Shown: one piece after another, positions 10,279-23,300 of the stretch
Layout: each line of letters begins with the position of its first letter
Numbering within the stretch: position 1 is the first letter of the stretch
Assembly (NCBI GenBank): GCA_004335835.1
Contig: RWJK01001243.1
Coordinates: forward strand, 190,969-254,968
DNA: 64,000 bases
Direction: 5' to 3'
Source of the DNA: Scenedesmus sp. ARA3
Taxonomy: Eukaryota > Chlorophyta > Chlorophyceae > Sphaeropleales > Scenedesmaceae
The notes under the pieces: model-generated
Databases searched by the model: none
What the model saw: the letters and a program-made list of their open reading frames with translations, nothing else
Told to the model about the DNA's origin: nothing
Program-made: the position numbers and the translations under genes

Positions 10279-13200
10279 ATGGCGAAGCTGTGCTTGGTGG
10301 TGACCCTGCTGATGCTGGGCCTGGCGAGCTGTCCCTGTGAGTGCTTGCATGCAGCTCGTCTTTCGGTGCATTTGTCTGAACTCGTCGCGTCAGATGTCAA
10401 GAGCATGCTGCATGGCCTCACCAGTGACGAGTGAAAGTGTGTCCTTGCCCCGACATCCACAGCCCGGACCATGCACGCAAGTTCACACACTCGGGACGTG
10501 AATTTTACTTCATCTGTTGCATCTGCTGTTCACGACCCTTGCAGGCTTGGCTGGCAGGCTCTCGCCCGACCAGGACGTGGCAGGTGCTGTTGGTGCTGAT
10601 GTGGTTGTACCAAACCACAAAGACAGCCTTGGCAAGCAAGCAGCAGAGGACGCTGGTGCGCCGGAGAAGTGTCCTGCAGACTTTGCTGACGGTGATGACC
10701 CAACCGTGTGCTCGCACTGGGCACTGCTGGTTGCTGGTTCGTCTGGTTGGGGCAACTACAGGTGGGGTTCATGAGAGATCAGCAGCAGGGGCAGCTGAGC
10801 AGCTTGCAGGAGGAATGTTGCTGCACACATGCATGCAATTTGGTACAGTTATGCTGCTGTTTATTACTCAGCATGCAGCACGTGTTCATAGCATGCAACA
10901 GCTGGTGCAAGCTTACTGTGACAGGTGGGCGGCTGGTTTTGCAGCAGACCGCACAGTTGCACGCTGATGTTGAAGGACCTCGGAATACCCTTGCTTTTGC
11001 AGCAGAATGTCAGACCTACCAGGTGCTGCTCAGCTGCTTTCTCATATCGAGTCGCGTGCCTGCTGCTGCTGCTGCTTTTTTTGCATCTTTCTCTTGCAGG
11101 CACCAGGCTGACGTGTTCCACGCCTACCAGGTATTGATTAATGGCGGCTTCAGCCCGGACCACATCGTGGTCATGGCCTATGACGACATCGCACACAACC
11201 CGGAGAACCCCATGCCGGGAAAGGTCTTCAATGCGCCAGGTGCGGTCATGCATGCACTTGTGCGGCCACTTTGAATGTTAACCCAAGTTAGGGTTCTATG
11301 TTCTTTTCTGCACAACCCAGAGAACCCAATGCTGGGCAAGGTCTTCAATGCGCCAGGTGCGAGATGCAACTGTTTAAATGTGTGAGGTTTGAATGATAGT
11401 TCAAGGTTCTGTTGGTCCTTAGTTGACTGCACAACCGGGTGAACCCCATGCCGGGCAAGGTCTTCAATGCGCCAGGTGGGGTCATGCACTTGCGGGGTCA
11501 TTCCCTCGCGGAACGAGTTTGAATGTTAGCCCGATGTTCACAGTATGGGTTTGAATGTTAGCCCAAGGTTTCGGGTTTGTTTGGTTTTATTGCAAAACGC
11601 GGAGAACCCCATGCCCAGCCAGGTCTTCAACAATTCAGGTGCGGCGCTGGCTGGCTGCTACTTGCTAGTGCTTGGTGACTGTGCTTCGCGCCGCAGCCGC
11701 AGCCGCCGAGTACCTACTGCCTCGCCTCACGTGTCCGTTTTTGTGGCGCTGCAGGTGGCCCTGACGTGTACAGCGGCGTGCGCATCGACTACAAAGGCGA
11801 GCAGGTCAACGCAGTCAACTTCCTCAACGTGCTTGAAGGCAACTCGGCAGCACTTGCAAACAAGGGCAGCGGCCGCGTGATCGCCTCGGGGCCTCGCGAC
11901 AAGGTGTTTCTGTTTTATTCGGACCACGGAGCTGCGGGCGTGCTGGGCATGCCGAGTGGGCCGTTTCTGTATGCCGATGAGCTCATGGCGAGCATACGGA
12001 GGAAGTTCCAGAGCCACGGCTTCAAGGAGATGGTCATGTGAGTGGTTGCGTGGGCTTGTGTTTTGTGTGGTTGTGCGCGTGTGCTTCTGTGTGGCTTTGG
12101 GACAACTGGGGTTTGATGTGTGCGGCTGATGAGCTCATGGCGAGCATCAGGCGGAAGTTTTAGAGCCATGGTTCAAAGGAGATGGTCATGTGAGTGGGTG
12201 CCTGGTGCACGGCTGGGCTTGTGCTGCATGTGTGTGTTACAGTGTGGTTTTACATGCGTGTGCGTGTCCGGCTTATGACACTTGAGGTTCATTGTGAGGT
12301 TCATTATGAAGTTCCAAGGCTTCAGGGAGATGGTCATGTGAGTAAGGCCTGGTGTAGCACACCTGGGTGTGTGTTACGCTGTTTTAAATAACAATCAGGT
12401 GTAAGTGTGTGGCTCTGCGGCTTAGCACGGTTGGCGTCAGGGTGAGCTGCTGGTCAACTGATGTCGAGCATCAGCAGTTGGTTGACCAGCAAGCTGGAGG
12501 TAGTTGGTTGAGCCAATTCTAAAAGGTCAATTGTTGTTGGTGGATGGTAAGGGTGGTGCATGCGGACTTGTTCCTGATGATCTGCGATCCTGCTGCTGCC
12601 TCTGTGTCTGCTTTTGCCTGCTGCTGCTGCCAGGTACATTGAGGCCTGCGAGAGTGGCAGCATGTTCGAAGGCCTGCTCGACAGCAACATGGCAGCATAC
12701 GTCACCACAGCAGCCAATGCATACGAGTCCTCTTGGGCCACCTACTGCCCTGAGTTCTTCGGCACAGCAGCAGCAGCAGCAGCTGGAACCAACGAACCCA
12801 GCAACAGCCTGCCGGCAGCAGCAGCAGCAGCAGCTGAGGAGGTCAGCTCAGACACCGGCAACAGCAGCAGCAGCGGCAGCTGGCTGCAGATGCTGTTGAA
12901 TGGGCTGCGCTATGCACAGCGGCTGGTGATTCCTTTTTCCATCCCTGCACAGCAGCTCCCTTCAGCATCCACCCCCCAGGACAACTTGCAGCAGCAGCAG
13001 CTGGCTGTATCCCCGCCTGCTCCACAGTTCTACACCTGCCTCGGCGACCTCTATTCAGTTGCCTGGATGGAAGATGCGGAGGCATCAGACCTCACGCACG
13101 AAACGCTGCTGCAGCAGTACAAGTCGATCAAGCGCCGCACGAGCCAGAACTTCACATATGAACAGGGGAGCCATGTCATGCAGTACGGTGCATTAGATAT

Positions 13201-14027
13201 TGATAAAGAGCTTGCAGGAGACTACCAGGGAATGATGCACAACGGTAGCGTGCCACCTACTCCCAGCTTTCCTTCAGCTGCGTGGATCGAGTTTGAGGAG
13301 CAGCAGGTGCAGCAGCAGCAGCAGGGTGTGGCGTTCCTGCGCAATGCAGCACGGCAGCGGAAGCAGCAGGGGCAGAAGCGCGCTGCAGCACCCAAGCAGA
13401 CGAAGAGCGTACTGCAGCGAGATGCAGACCTGCTGCCGCTGGCGCATGCCGCGCAGCACAGCGCATGCCCGCGCCGGCGTGCTGCTGCTGCTGCCGCGCT
13501 GCATAGCGCTACGGCTGCTCGGCAGTCTCTGGAAGCATCTGTGCGTGCTGCTGCTGTGGCTCTGATCAAGCAGCCTGATGTGGGTCACCTGCTGCTGTCA
13601 AACCTTGGATGGCAGCCGCAGCAGGTGCTGCCTGCTGCGCAGCCTGCCGCTCTGCAGGCGCTGTATGCTGCGCCAGCAAGCAACAACCGGCAGCAGCAGC
13701 AGCAGCTTGTGCAGGAGCGTGGGCGGGTGGCAGCAGTGCAGCTGATGGCCGCAGCTTCCAGCAGCAGCAGCAGCAGCAGTGGTTTGCTGGGTGATGTGGC
13801 TGATAGCTTTGTTGAGGCACTGCTTGGGCCTCTGCCCGGCAGGGAGGGGCTGCCTGTGGTGGACAGCTGGGAGTGCCTGAGAGGCATGGTGCAGGTGAGC
13901 TGCTGCTGCTGCTGCTGCTTTTCTGTTGCTGAAGTTGTAGTAAGAGTATGCATTGCTTGCATAACACTGTTGTGGTGGGCAGCTGGGAGTGCCTGAGAGG
14001 CATGGTGCAGGTGAGGCGCTGCTGCTG

Positions 14028-14059
<32 letters not shown>

Positions 14060-14352
14060 TGAGTTGCGCAAATCACAGCTTCTACTGCCGTCATACTGAG
14101 TTATGGGATTGAGGGATGTTTGCAATCAGTCAGCAGCTGCTGTTAATCCACCATGCAGCGTCACCTTGCAGGCACTGCTTGCTGACGCCGTCACCTGCTG
14201 CTGCTGCTGTGCAGGCGTGGGAGGCCCGCTGTGGGCAGTTGGACCAGTACGGCATGAAGCAGACTCGCCTCTTCGCCAACCTGTGCAACGCAGGCGTGCA
14301 GCCGCGCGCGCTGGCTCAGGTGCTGCCTGGTGTGCCCTGCGCTGCTGCGTAG
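10279..14352 (+). CDS. Legumain / vacuolar processing enzyme (C13 cysteine endopeptidase)
   Basis: An asparaginyl endopeptidase of the secretory pathway/vacuole. Exons: 10279-10336, 10545-10761, 11100-11239, 11755-12037, 12634-13894 and 14215-14352, giving 698 residues with consistent phases. The ATG at 10279 opens a signal peptide ([16 protein letters not shown]). The core follows: [20 protein letters not shown], then [16 protein letters not shown], then [13 protein letters not shown] with the catalytic His, then [15 protein letters not shown] with the catalytic Cys, then [13 protein letters not shown] and [13 protein letters not shown] motifs. The last exon carries the C-terminal prodomain motif [20 protein letters not shown]. 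It is longer than plant legumains because of an Ala/Ser/Gln-rich insert of about 90 residues between the YCPEF and CLGDLY motifs, and a long low-complexity linker before the prodomain. The last exon could instead splice at the donor after 14319. Confidence 0.93.
11301..11645 (+). repeat. Threefold echo of legumain exon 3 3' end
   Basis: Copies at 11301-11362, 11428-11482 and 11594-11645 repeat the end of exon 11100-11239 ([15 protein letters not shown]) together with the GTGCG-type donor. Spacing is about 115-165 bp, and the copies contain substitutions. Confidence 0.93.
12124..12345 (+). repeat. Echoes of legumain exon 4 3' end
   Basis: Copies at 12124-12196 and about 12300-12345 repeat the end of exon 11755-12037 ([12 protein letters not shown]...KEMVM) with its ATGTGAGT donor. 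The first copy has an in-frame TAG, so it could not be a working exon. Confidence 0.9.
13895..14060 (+). repeat. Echo of legumain exon 5 3' end with CTG tracts
   Basis: 13978-14017 repeats the last 35 bases of exon 12634-13894 ([10 protein letters not shown]) and its GTGAG donor. CTG tracts follow both the true end and the copy. Confidence 0.9.
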
Positions 14353-15485
14353 CCCGTAGCTGCGTAGGCGCAGCTGCTGAGGTGGCAAGGGTGTTGCAGT
14401 ACTGCCTGGTGTGCCCTGCGCTGCTGCGTAGGCGTAGCTGCAGTATAGCAGAATGCAGGGATGCACTCATGCTGCAATGGCGTGCCTTGCACTGCTGTAT
14501 CGCCAGGGCTAGTGAAGCTTCAGAGTTTGCATCAGCAGTTGTCCAAGGTGCAGTGTGTTGTGGCCGGGCTAAGCACATTTGGACCAACTGCATTTGCTGT
14601 GTGCATGGCTGCTGCTGTTCCACCCTGTGTGAGAGCAGACAGCCCCACTTTCTTGGCAGGTATTTCTTGCTGGCATGCTGTTTGTACAGGCCCTGTGCCC
14701 TGCAAGCGTGTATCATGTGTATATCATAGCCAGTTGATGTGCGTATACGTAGGCTCAGCTTCAGGTTGCAGCATCTGTGACGTGGCCCACCTGGCAATGC
14801 TCGGCAGCGTATGCGAGAGAGCCTGATGTAAAACGACAGTTTTAGGCATGGTGCGCAACTGCGCACCTGCAAGCAATGCTGGATCAGATGACTTGATGTG
14901 CAGCGTCTGCCGTGCATTTGCCACTGCTGCTGGTGTACAGTGCATTGTGAGGTGGCACAGCCTTTCGGACGTGTTTGAAGTTCACAGGTAGTACACGCTC
15001 TGCACATGTGTGTTGTTGACATGGAAACTTCATTAGTTGCATGCATGCAGGCTATTGTTGTTTACAGTCGTTCAACGCTGTTGCGGAAGCTATAGCCTAG
15101 ATGCTGGCTTGTAGTTCGCCACGTTGACAGGGGTGTACCGAGTTGCAGCAGTGTCTGCATACAGCCTTCCATGAATTTGTAGGTGCTGGCTGTGGTGTCT
15201 GCTGTGCAGCAGGCACGCAGCTGCATGCAGGTGCTGCTCCTGTGTTGGGTCACTGCCAATAAGGACCCTTAAATATATGTGTGGTCTTGGCCTGGATGGT
15301 AATACAATCACAAAAAATATGTTGATGAACTTGATCTTGATGACAACGACTGCCGCATGTTCACTCAACTCATCGGATGCAGCCAGCCTTGGTATGATGA
15401 TACCAAGTAAACGATCATTCACATGATGTGCTCATACCGAGATGACGACTGAATTCAATTGCAATGCTCTATCTACCACAACAAA
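14353..15485. other. Convergent intergenic region, legumain and dehydrogenase 3' ends
   Basis: Holds both 3' UTRs. A TGTAA motif, the usual green-algal polyadenylation signal, is at 14827-14831 on the plus strand, about 475 bases after the legumain stop. I see no gene here. Confidence 0.4.
14397..14440 (+). repeat. Copy of the legumain stop region
   Basis: Repeats the stretch around the stop codon at 14350-14352 (TGCCTGGTGTGCCCTGCGCT and onward), so the last coding bases are duplicated into the 3' UTR. Confidence 0.8.
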
Positions 15486-16939
15486 TCAGCGCTGCTTCGC
15501 CTCTGCTGAAACGCCTTGCTGCTGCGCTGCAGCTGCAGCTGCTTCCTGAGGTGCCAATACTGCAGCACTTCCAACCTGCTGCTGCTGTGCAGCCTGCTGC
15601 GTCACTTTGCTGAAGTACGACTGCATGATGCCTTCCCAAATGCCCTCAGGTAGCAGCTTCTGCAGCGTGTATGTCAGTGCTGCTCTGTCGCCGACATGGT
15701 AGCGGGTCTTAGGGTTTGCTGTGGTCGCTGCCTCATAGATAACTGCCACAACCTCGGACACAGGAATGGCTCCTTCTTCGCTGCGCTTGGTCTCTTCCCT
15801 CATCTGGCATATACCATACACCGGGCAATGCAGTGCAAGGCAGGCAACAAGGCAGTGCAAGGCAGCAACAGCACAGTGGGGCGAACGTATGAGCATGGAG
15901 ACCTATGAGCGAGTAGATCGGTTGTGTTGAAGGTACTTGAGGATTGCTGTGCAAGTGAGTGCAGTGCGGACATGTATGTACACTGGTATGACTCCCTCTT
16001 CGCTGCGCTGTGCCTCTTCCCTCATCTGGCAGTACAGCACAATGCACAGCAGATAGCAGCAGCACAGTGGGGCGAACATATGACCATCTGGACCAATGAG
16101 TGAGTGCAGTGGGGGGAACATGCATGTACACGGGCAGCAGATGTTCCACAACAATTCTGGGTGCTGCTCCTGCAACAACAAAGCACACGATGCATTCAGC
16201 CTCTACAGCCGCCATCCTTCTGCAATGGCACATCACACACGATTGTTGCCCCTCGACTTGCACGCACTTTTCCAACATACCCTATCTGTCATTTCTCTGT
16301 TGAAACATGCCAGCACACTCCACTCACCCCCTCCATCATGTCACCATGCACCTCCAAGGCAGCAGCAGCAGCAGCACATCACCAAACAAGCCATAGCAAC
16401 AACACCCACCCCTCCAAGCGACAGCAGTAACACTCACCCCCTCCATCAGGTCCCCATACATCTCAATGCCAGCAGCAGCAGCACATGACCAGTCAAGCCA
16501 TAGCAATAACACCCACCCCTCCATTGTCATATTAACACTTAAAGGGTTAAGCCACAGCAGTAACACTCACCCCTTCCATCATGTCCCCGTACACCGCCAT
16601 TGCAGCAGCAGCAGTACACGACCAATACAGCCATAGCAATAACGCCCACCCCTCCACCATCAAAGATTCACCAGTCAAGCCTTAGCAACAATGCACTCAC
16701 CCCTTCCATCATGTCCCCATACACCTCCATAGCAGCAGCAAAGCGCTGCGGGTCCACCTGCACAGTGCTCCTGTCCCTGGACTTCTGCCAGATGGGTGTT
16801 GCCACAGGCCCAGGTTTCACCAGAACCACTGCCACGCCAAACTGCTGCAGCTCGTAGCGCAGGCACTCGCTGAAGGATTCTAAGGCGTGCTTCGAGGAGC
16901 AGTAGGCGCTCCACACTGGCATGTTCAGGTGGCCGGCCT

Positions 16940-16972
<33 letters not shown>

Positions 16973-17085
16973 GCAGCACAACAAGTTGGAGAAGTATTGT
17001 GTATGATGCGGTCAGCACTGTTGATTGTTGGTGCATCAGCTGCTGCAGTAGGCCCTCCATACTGGCATGTTGAGGTGACCCGCCT

Positions 17086-17133
<48 letters not shown>

Positions 17134-17342
17134 CAACACAGCAAAACAGGTCAGGTGCCTGCAGTAATATTGTTGGATCAACTGTCGGTGTTTACCGTGC
17201 AGATATGAACTGAGTTGCATGGCGGTCAGGGAGGCGGCTTGATCTGCACTAAGCGCTCTTGCAACATTGCATTCACATGACAGCTGCCTCAGCTGACATT
17301 CTGCTTTAAGGACGGGGAGGAGGTTCCACGCACAGCAGCAGC

Positions 17343-17388
<46 letters not shown>

Positions 17389-17580
17389 GCAGCCATAGAT
17401 CTCATTGCAAAGCCGTAGAAGAAGATGTTTTGAACTATGGTGCACACTCACCACACTGCTGATGTTGATGATGCGGCCGCGCTGCTGGCCGGCCCTCAGC
17501 AGTGGGATGAGGGCCTGGCTGGTGGCCACTGCCCCCATGAAGTTGACCTCAAACACGTCCCTGCAGGGGGGCGGGCGAGG

Positions 17581-17616
<36 letters not shown>

Positions 17617-19206
17617 GGGATGAAGGCCTGGCTGGTGGCCACTGCACCCATGAAGTTCGTCTCAAACACATCCCTGCAGGGGGCGGGGGAGGGGCAGCAG
17701 CAGCAGCAGCAGCAGCAGGACTATGAGGCCTGGCTGGTGGCCATTGCACCCATGAAGTTCACCTCAAACACGTCCCTGCGGGAAGTGCGAGAATCGACAG
17801 GCCAGTAGTCAGTGACTAGTTGGCAAGTTGACTACTGAGAGTGTTTGAGGCACGTGGGGTTGCACTGTTGGATGGTGTTGCCAGTGCAAGTGGAAACGCA
17901 GCGGTGATGGAGCCACCTTGAAGCTACAGGCAGTGGTGCCAGCTGGCCTTGTGATGATGTGAACATCAAAGCATGAACCACAGGTTGTATTTGACATGCC
18001 TGCCCCTGCCAGCTAAAGAGCACAGTGACGCAAGCAACATCAAAAGAAAATGTCACACAAACCACACATTCACATACAGAGGAAGCGGCACGCTGCGTTG
18101 CTAGCCACACTGTGTTGCCACCAACCTAGTGCATGTATGCTAGCCTCACCTGAAGTCCTGCAGTTCGAAGAACTCCACGGGTGACACCATGCCAATGCCT
18201 GCATTGTTGACCAGCAGCTGCAGCCCACTGCCTCCTACAGCAGCCTGCACCTGCTGCTGTGCTGCTTCAATGCTCTGCTGCCTGCACACAGTGCATCACG
18301 TGACAGCAACGTAACACGTTACATGTGGGTTGGTTGATGGCTTGATGGTGTCAGGTATGGCCCCTTGCTTGCAGGATCTACTGCAACGCCAGGAATGAAG
18401 AAATTGCAGGCCGTTTGTGCAAGCATACTCCTAAGCACAGCATACACGCTATCATTGTGCAGCGCTGCTGCACTGCTCCTGACATAAGCTGCCACGTCAG
18501 CAATACTGGCAGTGGAAAAGCAGAGAAGGAAAAGAAGTATCACAACAGCAGCAGCCAGTGGCCTCACGATGTGACATCCAGGTGCACTGGCGTGATGCCT
18601 TGGTGAAGCTGTGCTAGCTGTTGCAGGTCAGCATCTGCACGCGCGCCAGCAAACACATGCCAGCCCTGGACATACAGCAGTAGCAGCGACAGCGCCAGCA
18701 GCAGCACAAGCAGCAATCATTGGTGAACATCTGCCGGCCTGCGCATGATGGGAGGCAGCAGCTGCACCACCAAGGTACCTAGCCAAGGCAGCCAAGCTCC
18801 AGCTGTCCTTTTAGCACATCACTTGAAAGGCACATGACTGGCATGGTCTGGCTGATAACCTTACATTCTCCGCCAGCATCACCGCTGTGTCTCGCCCAAT
18901 GCCCGTGCTGCAGCCTGTGATGACAGCAGTAGGCTGTGCAGCAGCTGCCACGGTTCCTTGGCGCACACTGCTGCTGCTGCTGCTCCTTGCTGCTAGGTTG
19001 TGTGGGCTGCGCCTCCTGGCCATTAAGCTGCGGCTGCACATTGGCCAGCTGGATCGCGCTGCTGAACCTTCCAAGGTACACTGATGGCGTTGCATCATGC
19101 TGGTGTTCATTGCTGTACAGCAGTGGGTCTGCAGGTGCAGCACAGGCTGGTGCAGGTGTATAGTGAATTGCTGACAGTTGCACTCTGCAGTCGTTATTTG
19201 CCGCAT
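15486..19206 (-). CDS. Classical short-chain dehydrogenase/reductase, possibly organelle-targeted
   Basis: An NAD(P)-dependent oxidoreductase; the substrate cannot be told. Exons (minus strand): 18865-19206, 18568-18665, 18150-18281, 17452-17560, 16701-16937 and 15486-15803, giving 411 residues with matching phases. Rossmann motif TGCSTGIG is near residue 82, then GWHVFAGAR, the NNAGIG motif, FEVNFMGAVATSQALIPLL, the Ser region INISSV, and the catalytic YCSSK followed by LVKPGPVATPIW. An N-terminal extension of roughly 75 residues, rich in Ser, Gln, His and Arg, precedes the Rossmann fold and could be a transit peptide. The start at 19206 is the most upstream in-frame ATG seen, and a later Met is possible. 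The C-terminal tail is Gln/Ala-rich. Confidence 0.86.
15985..16029 (-). repeat. Echo of dehydrogenase exon 6 5' end
   Basis: Repeats the first 45 bases of exon 15486-15803 (MREExxRSEEGxIPV) with its CATCTGGCA acceptor side. Confidence 0.85.
16312..16605 (-). repeat. Multiple echoes of dehydrogenase exon 5 3' end
   Basis: Copies near 16312-16353, 16428-16472 and 16560-16605 repeat the end of exon 16701-16937 (MEVYGDMMEG) with its GTGAGT donor. Shorter fragments lie between them. Spacing is about 115-135 bp. Confidence 0.88.
16938..17133 (-). repeat. Echo of dehydrogenase exon 5 5' end between CAG tracts
   Basis: 17047-17090 repeats the start of exon 16701-16937 (AGHLNMPVW-like) with acceptor. 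CAG tracts follow both the true acceptor (16938-16972) and the copy (17086-17130). Confidence 0.88.
17606..17785 (-). repeat. Echoes of dehydrogenase exon 4 5' end
   Basis: Copies at 17606-17680 and 17718-17785 repeat the start of exon 17452-17560 (FEVNFMGAVATSQA) with the CCCTGCAGGG acceptor. Each follows a CAG tract. Confidence 0.9.
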
Positions 19207-19924
19207 AACCGCACCACCTGCTGACAGTAAGGCTTGAACGCTGGTCGCAAACCGCTGCTGACTGACGTAGCCACGGGCAGAAAATCGTAGGCATCTGTGG
19301 TGTAGGGCTTGGACGTTGCAAACTTGCCGCGTGTTATAGCAGGGCTTGCAGCGCCAGAAACAATCTATTTAATGTTGAAGGTGATATGGTTGATTTATTT
19401 CATCATTTACCTGAGCACTCGCCGTGCTGTTCAAGAATGTTGAGTTTTCAACCCAGAGTTAACTCTGCATCATATACAGAACGTTGCTGGTTCCTCTGCT
19501 GCTGCTGGCCACAACTGCATCATATATTTGTGACTTTTGCGTCAATATGATTACTACGTACGTCTCATGCATGGGTTCTACCAGGTGATCAGGCTGCAAT
19601 CACCAGGAAGCGGTAGGACACATGTCTGCCAGCCTGGTTGGCAGGTGTACTGCCTGACAAACAGGCACCTGGATTACTCACCAAATCCTGTGCTTGTCAC
19701 ATGCGGAATGCAACTCAGCACAAATGCGTGCTGACAGGCTGCATGACCGCGAAAACCTCAATGCACACTGCACACACAGCCGCCTTGTTCTAGCCAGAGG
19801 CAGATCTGCCTGGCCAGTGCACAGCATTTTTGGCACCGTCAATGCCACAGCTCCTGGCAGCGCTGAACCCACACCCTTCGACATCCTCCCTCTGCTCTTG
19901 CAAGCAGCACTGGGTACGTTGTGT

Positions 19925-20275
19925 CGCCTCCAGACAATGCCGCTTTCATCCAATTGGCCCACAGCGCCTCCTGCAGCCACCTCTGCTGCAGCAGCACGTA
20001 CAGCCCAATCCACATGATGCTGCGCCTACAGGGAAGCTAGCCTGCCCCGGACAATGCTGCCTTCATCACATTCGCCCGCAGCGCCTCTTCCAACCGCGTC
20101 TGCTGCAGCTGAAGGCAGCCACAGCTTGCACACGCCTCCACTGCGACAGCTGCAGCGCATAAACTACCGCGGGGCACACGAGGCAGGGCCGCACGCATGG
20201 CTGCCGCTGCGCCTAGCCTGCCTCAGACAATGCTGCCTTCATCACTTTTGGCCGCCGCGCCTTTCCCAGCGGGCA
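19925..20275 (-). repeat. Three echoes of the IC138 last exon beyond its stop codon
   Basis: Copies at 19925-19995, 20036-20112 and 20212-20275 repeat the end of the terminal exon, including in two copies the CTAGCCTG around the stop. They lie in the 3' flank, not in an intron. Confidence 0.88.
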
Positions 20276-20318
20276 CATTTCAAATGTCCAACTACGTGTT
20301 GCCGCACTCTCCAGGTAG

Positions 20319-23300
20319 CTAGCCTGCGCCAGACAATGCTGCCTCCATCACATTCGCCCGCAGTGCCTCCTCCAGCCGCGTCTGCTGCAGCTCCGGCGGC
20401 TCGAAGCGGTCCGCAGCCACGTTGACCAGCCGGAACACCAGCAGCGCGCCCGCGTCGCTGGCAGCCACCACCACCGGCGCATCCTGCAGCAGCAGCAGCA
20501 GCAGCGCATCAGCATGATTGGCCCGCACATGCCTCAGGATGCGACAGAGCAGCATAGTGACAACTCGCCCAGGGCAGCATGTAGCACTGGATTTCAACCG
20601 TCGCTGCAGCTGCAGCATGCTTGCACCACCCACCTTGGCAAACAGCAGTGCGGTCATGGCGCATTTTGTGCTGGCGTGCTGCACCACGGGCCGCAGCGTG
20701 TTAACGTCAAAGTCCCACAGGTTTGAAAGTACAGCTATCCTGCAAGTCCATGCACCCACCTTGGCAAAGAGCAGCGCCGTCATGGCGCATTTTGTGCTGG
20801 CGTGCTGCACCACGGGCCGCAGCGTGTTGGCGCCAAAGTCCCACAGCTCCAGCCTGCCTCCTGCTGTGACTGCGCCGAAGCAGGTGCTGTTGGAGGGGCA
20901 CCACTGCACGTCCAGCACCTCCTCGTTGCTGCTCTGGAAGCTGAGCAGCTGCTGCTGGCGGCCCTCCTGCGGGTGGCCAAGGGTGCAGCAGCAACACAAG
21001 GAAGATAAATGAGAATGCAAGCAGCATTGAGGGGTACCACTGCATATCAAGCGCGGCCTCATCGCTGCTGTGGACGCTGAGCAGCTGCTGCTGGCGGCCC
21101 TCCTGCGGGTGGCCAGCGGTACAGTTGGTGCAGCAGCAATGAGATGAAAGATAAAAAATCCAGATAATAAGCAGCATGGCTGTGATTAAAACACGTTGGG
21201 CATCATAATAAACGGTGTGGCTGCCGGCAAGGCAGGGCAGGGCACATCTCGCTTCAGGCAGGGCAGACGTGCCTGTCTGCCGCATTACTGCTGCACCAGG
21301 GCCCCACGCACCTGCCACATGCGGATGGTCCAGTCGCCGCTGCAGGACAGGAACAGGTTGGGCGCGAAGGGCGACCACTGCAGCGCGTACACAGGCCCGA
21401 TGTGGCCGCTGTACGACTCCAGGTACTGCTCGCTGTAGCTGGTGCTGCACTTGTGGATATGGCCGTCCTCCGTGCCTGCGCATGACACGCGCGTGTGCAT
21501 ATGAGGAGAAGTAGCAACTGATCAGCATGACGCATGACTACTGTGCTTGAGGTGCCGGGGTTAGCACGAGGCAACCAACACTACTACCTGCACACATAAT
21601 GCTGATGTGATGCCAACCCTCTAGGCCTAACAAGCAAGCATAAGGTTTTTGTAATTGCAGGTCGACAGCATTGATTGCTGCTTTCTGTTGTGCGGCTGCA
21701 TCACCACACTCAGGGAACTGCAGCAGCCTGCTTGCAGGAACACATGCATGAACACGTCCCGCATGCTCCAACTCCGCACGCTGGCACCCACCTGCCAAGT
21801 ATATCCTGCTGTCCGTGCTGCTGAAGTCAAACGACATGCCGCCCGTGTTGCGGCTGATCAGCGCATCCCGATCCCCGCCCGCCACGCCATGCCGCAGCGC
21901 CGCCACTGTCGCTGCCGCCTTAGCGCCAGACCCGGCAGGCAGCCCCACTGCAGCAGCAGCAGCACCAGCAGCCGCCGCAGCCACGCCAGCTGCCGCGCTG
22001 CTGCTGCCCCCTGCACTGGTGAGGCGCTTTGAGGTGCGCTTTAGGGTTATGAGTGTGGAGTGCTCCAGGCCTTTGGCGATGGTCCAGGCCTTGACCTTGC
22101 CGTCTGTTGAGATGGAGACCAGCAGCTCCTCACGCTCAGGGCCACGGTCCAGCCAGCGCACCTGCAGTCATTTCAAATTTGAATCGTGTGTCACAGCAGT
22201 AAGAGCAGCCTGCTACATTGATCTTGCTGGTTGTATGGACGCTGCTGGTCAAACAGTTGAGAGAGTACCGCCTGTCACAGCTGACAGGGGAAAGTGTAGA
22301 AAGGTTCTGCACACTGCCCGCTGCAAACTTGCAGGCAGCCGGCCTTACCCCCCCTGCATGCAACTGCTTGCTGAAGAAGAAGAGCTTCCCAGGCAACACA
22401 CTGCTGCTGATGCAGTAAGAAAGCAAGGCAGCCAACACCGTGTGATGGCTGTTACGTGCGCACCTTCCAGACAGGGTCGGCGTGCTTGCCAGTGTCTGCT
22501 GTGCTAGCCATGAGTGGCGTGGGCTGCCGCAAGCGCACATCATACACGGCGATGGTGCCATCATGTGTGCCCACTCCCAGGATGTGGGGGTTGCGCTGGG
22601 AGAAGTCCAGGGCAGTGACGGCTGCAGCCAGGCACAGGCGCAGGCACATGAACATGTTTAATGAAAATGTTTGCCGGGCATGATGTACGGCAGAGCATTC
22701 ACAAAGGAGTGTTTATGCAAGCAATGTGTGCAAGTCACGTCTCCTTCTTCCAGTTTGTATGCGTACATGCTTTCCTTTGTTCTGTGCTTGTATAGCTAAG
22801 CTCAAGAATCCACCCAGGATGCTTCGCAGCAAAATTTGATGCACCGTGCCATTGGTGTGACAACAGCAGCTCACATCCAAACCCTTTAATAATAGCAGCA
22901 GCCAGCCGATGCTGCAGCTGTGCTATGCAGCACGCCACGCAAAGAGCGAACAAGCAGTAAGCCAGCCCACCTGACTTGGTCTCAAACGTCCAGATTGGAT
23001 GCAGCTGGTTCTTCAGAGACCACAGGGCCACCCGGCCCCCAGTGATCCCAGCCACCTCCGCAGCAGCCGCAGCAGCAGCACTCGCCCCAGCCGCCCCTGC
23101 ATCCTCGCCAGCGCCTACACCGATCTTCATGCTCTCCCTGATGCTGCGTGCTGCCGTTGCGGGCCGGCCGGCGCTGCTGCTGCTGCTTCCAGCTGAGCCT
23201 GGCGGCCGGCCAGCTGCCTCTGCCTCAGCAGCAGCAGCGGCAGCAGCTGGGTTTGCGCGGTAGCCTGCTGCAATGAGGTTTGTGTTGGCGCTGTTCCAGG

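Noticed and set aside
11301..12345. Additional coding exons of legumain at the echo copies
   Set aside because: Including them would repeat the same peptide segment or bring in stops; the single-copy model keeps phase and matches the family length of the motif spacing.
20036..20275. A further exon of the dynein gene after 20319
   Set aside because: The copies repeat the last exon's end, contain the same stop region and have no separate family motif.
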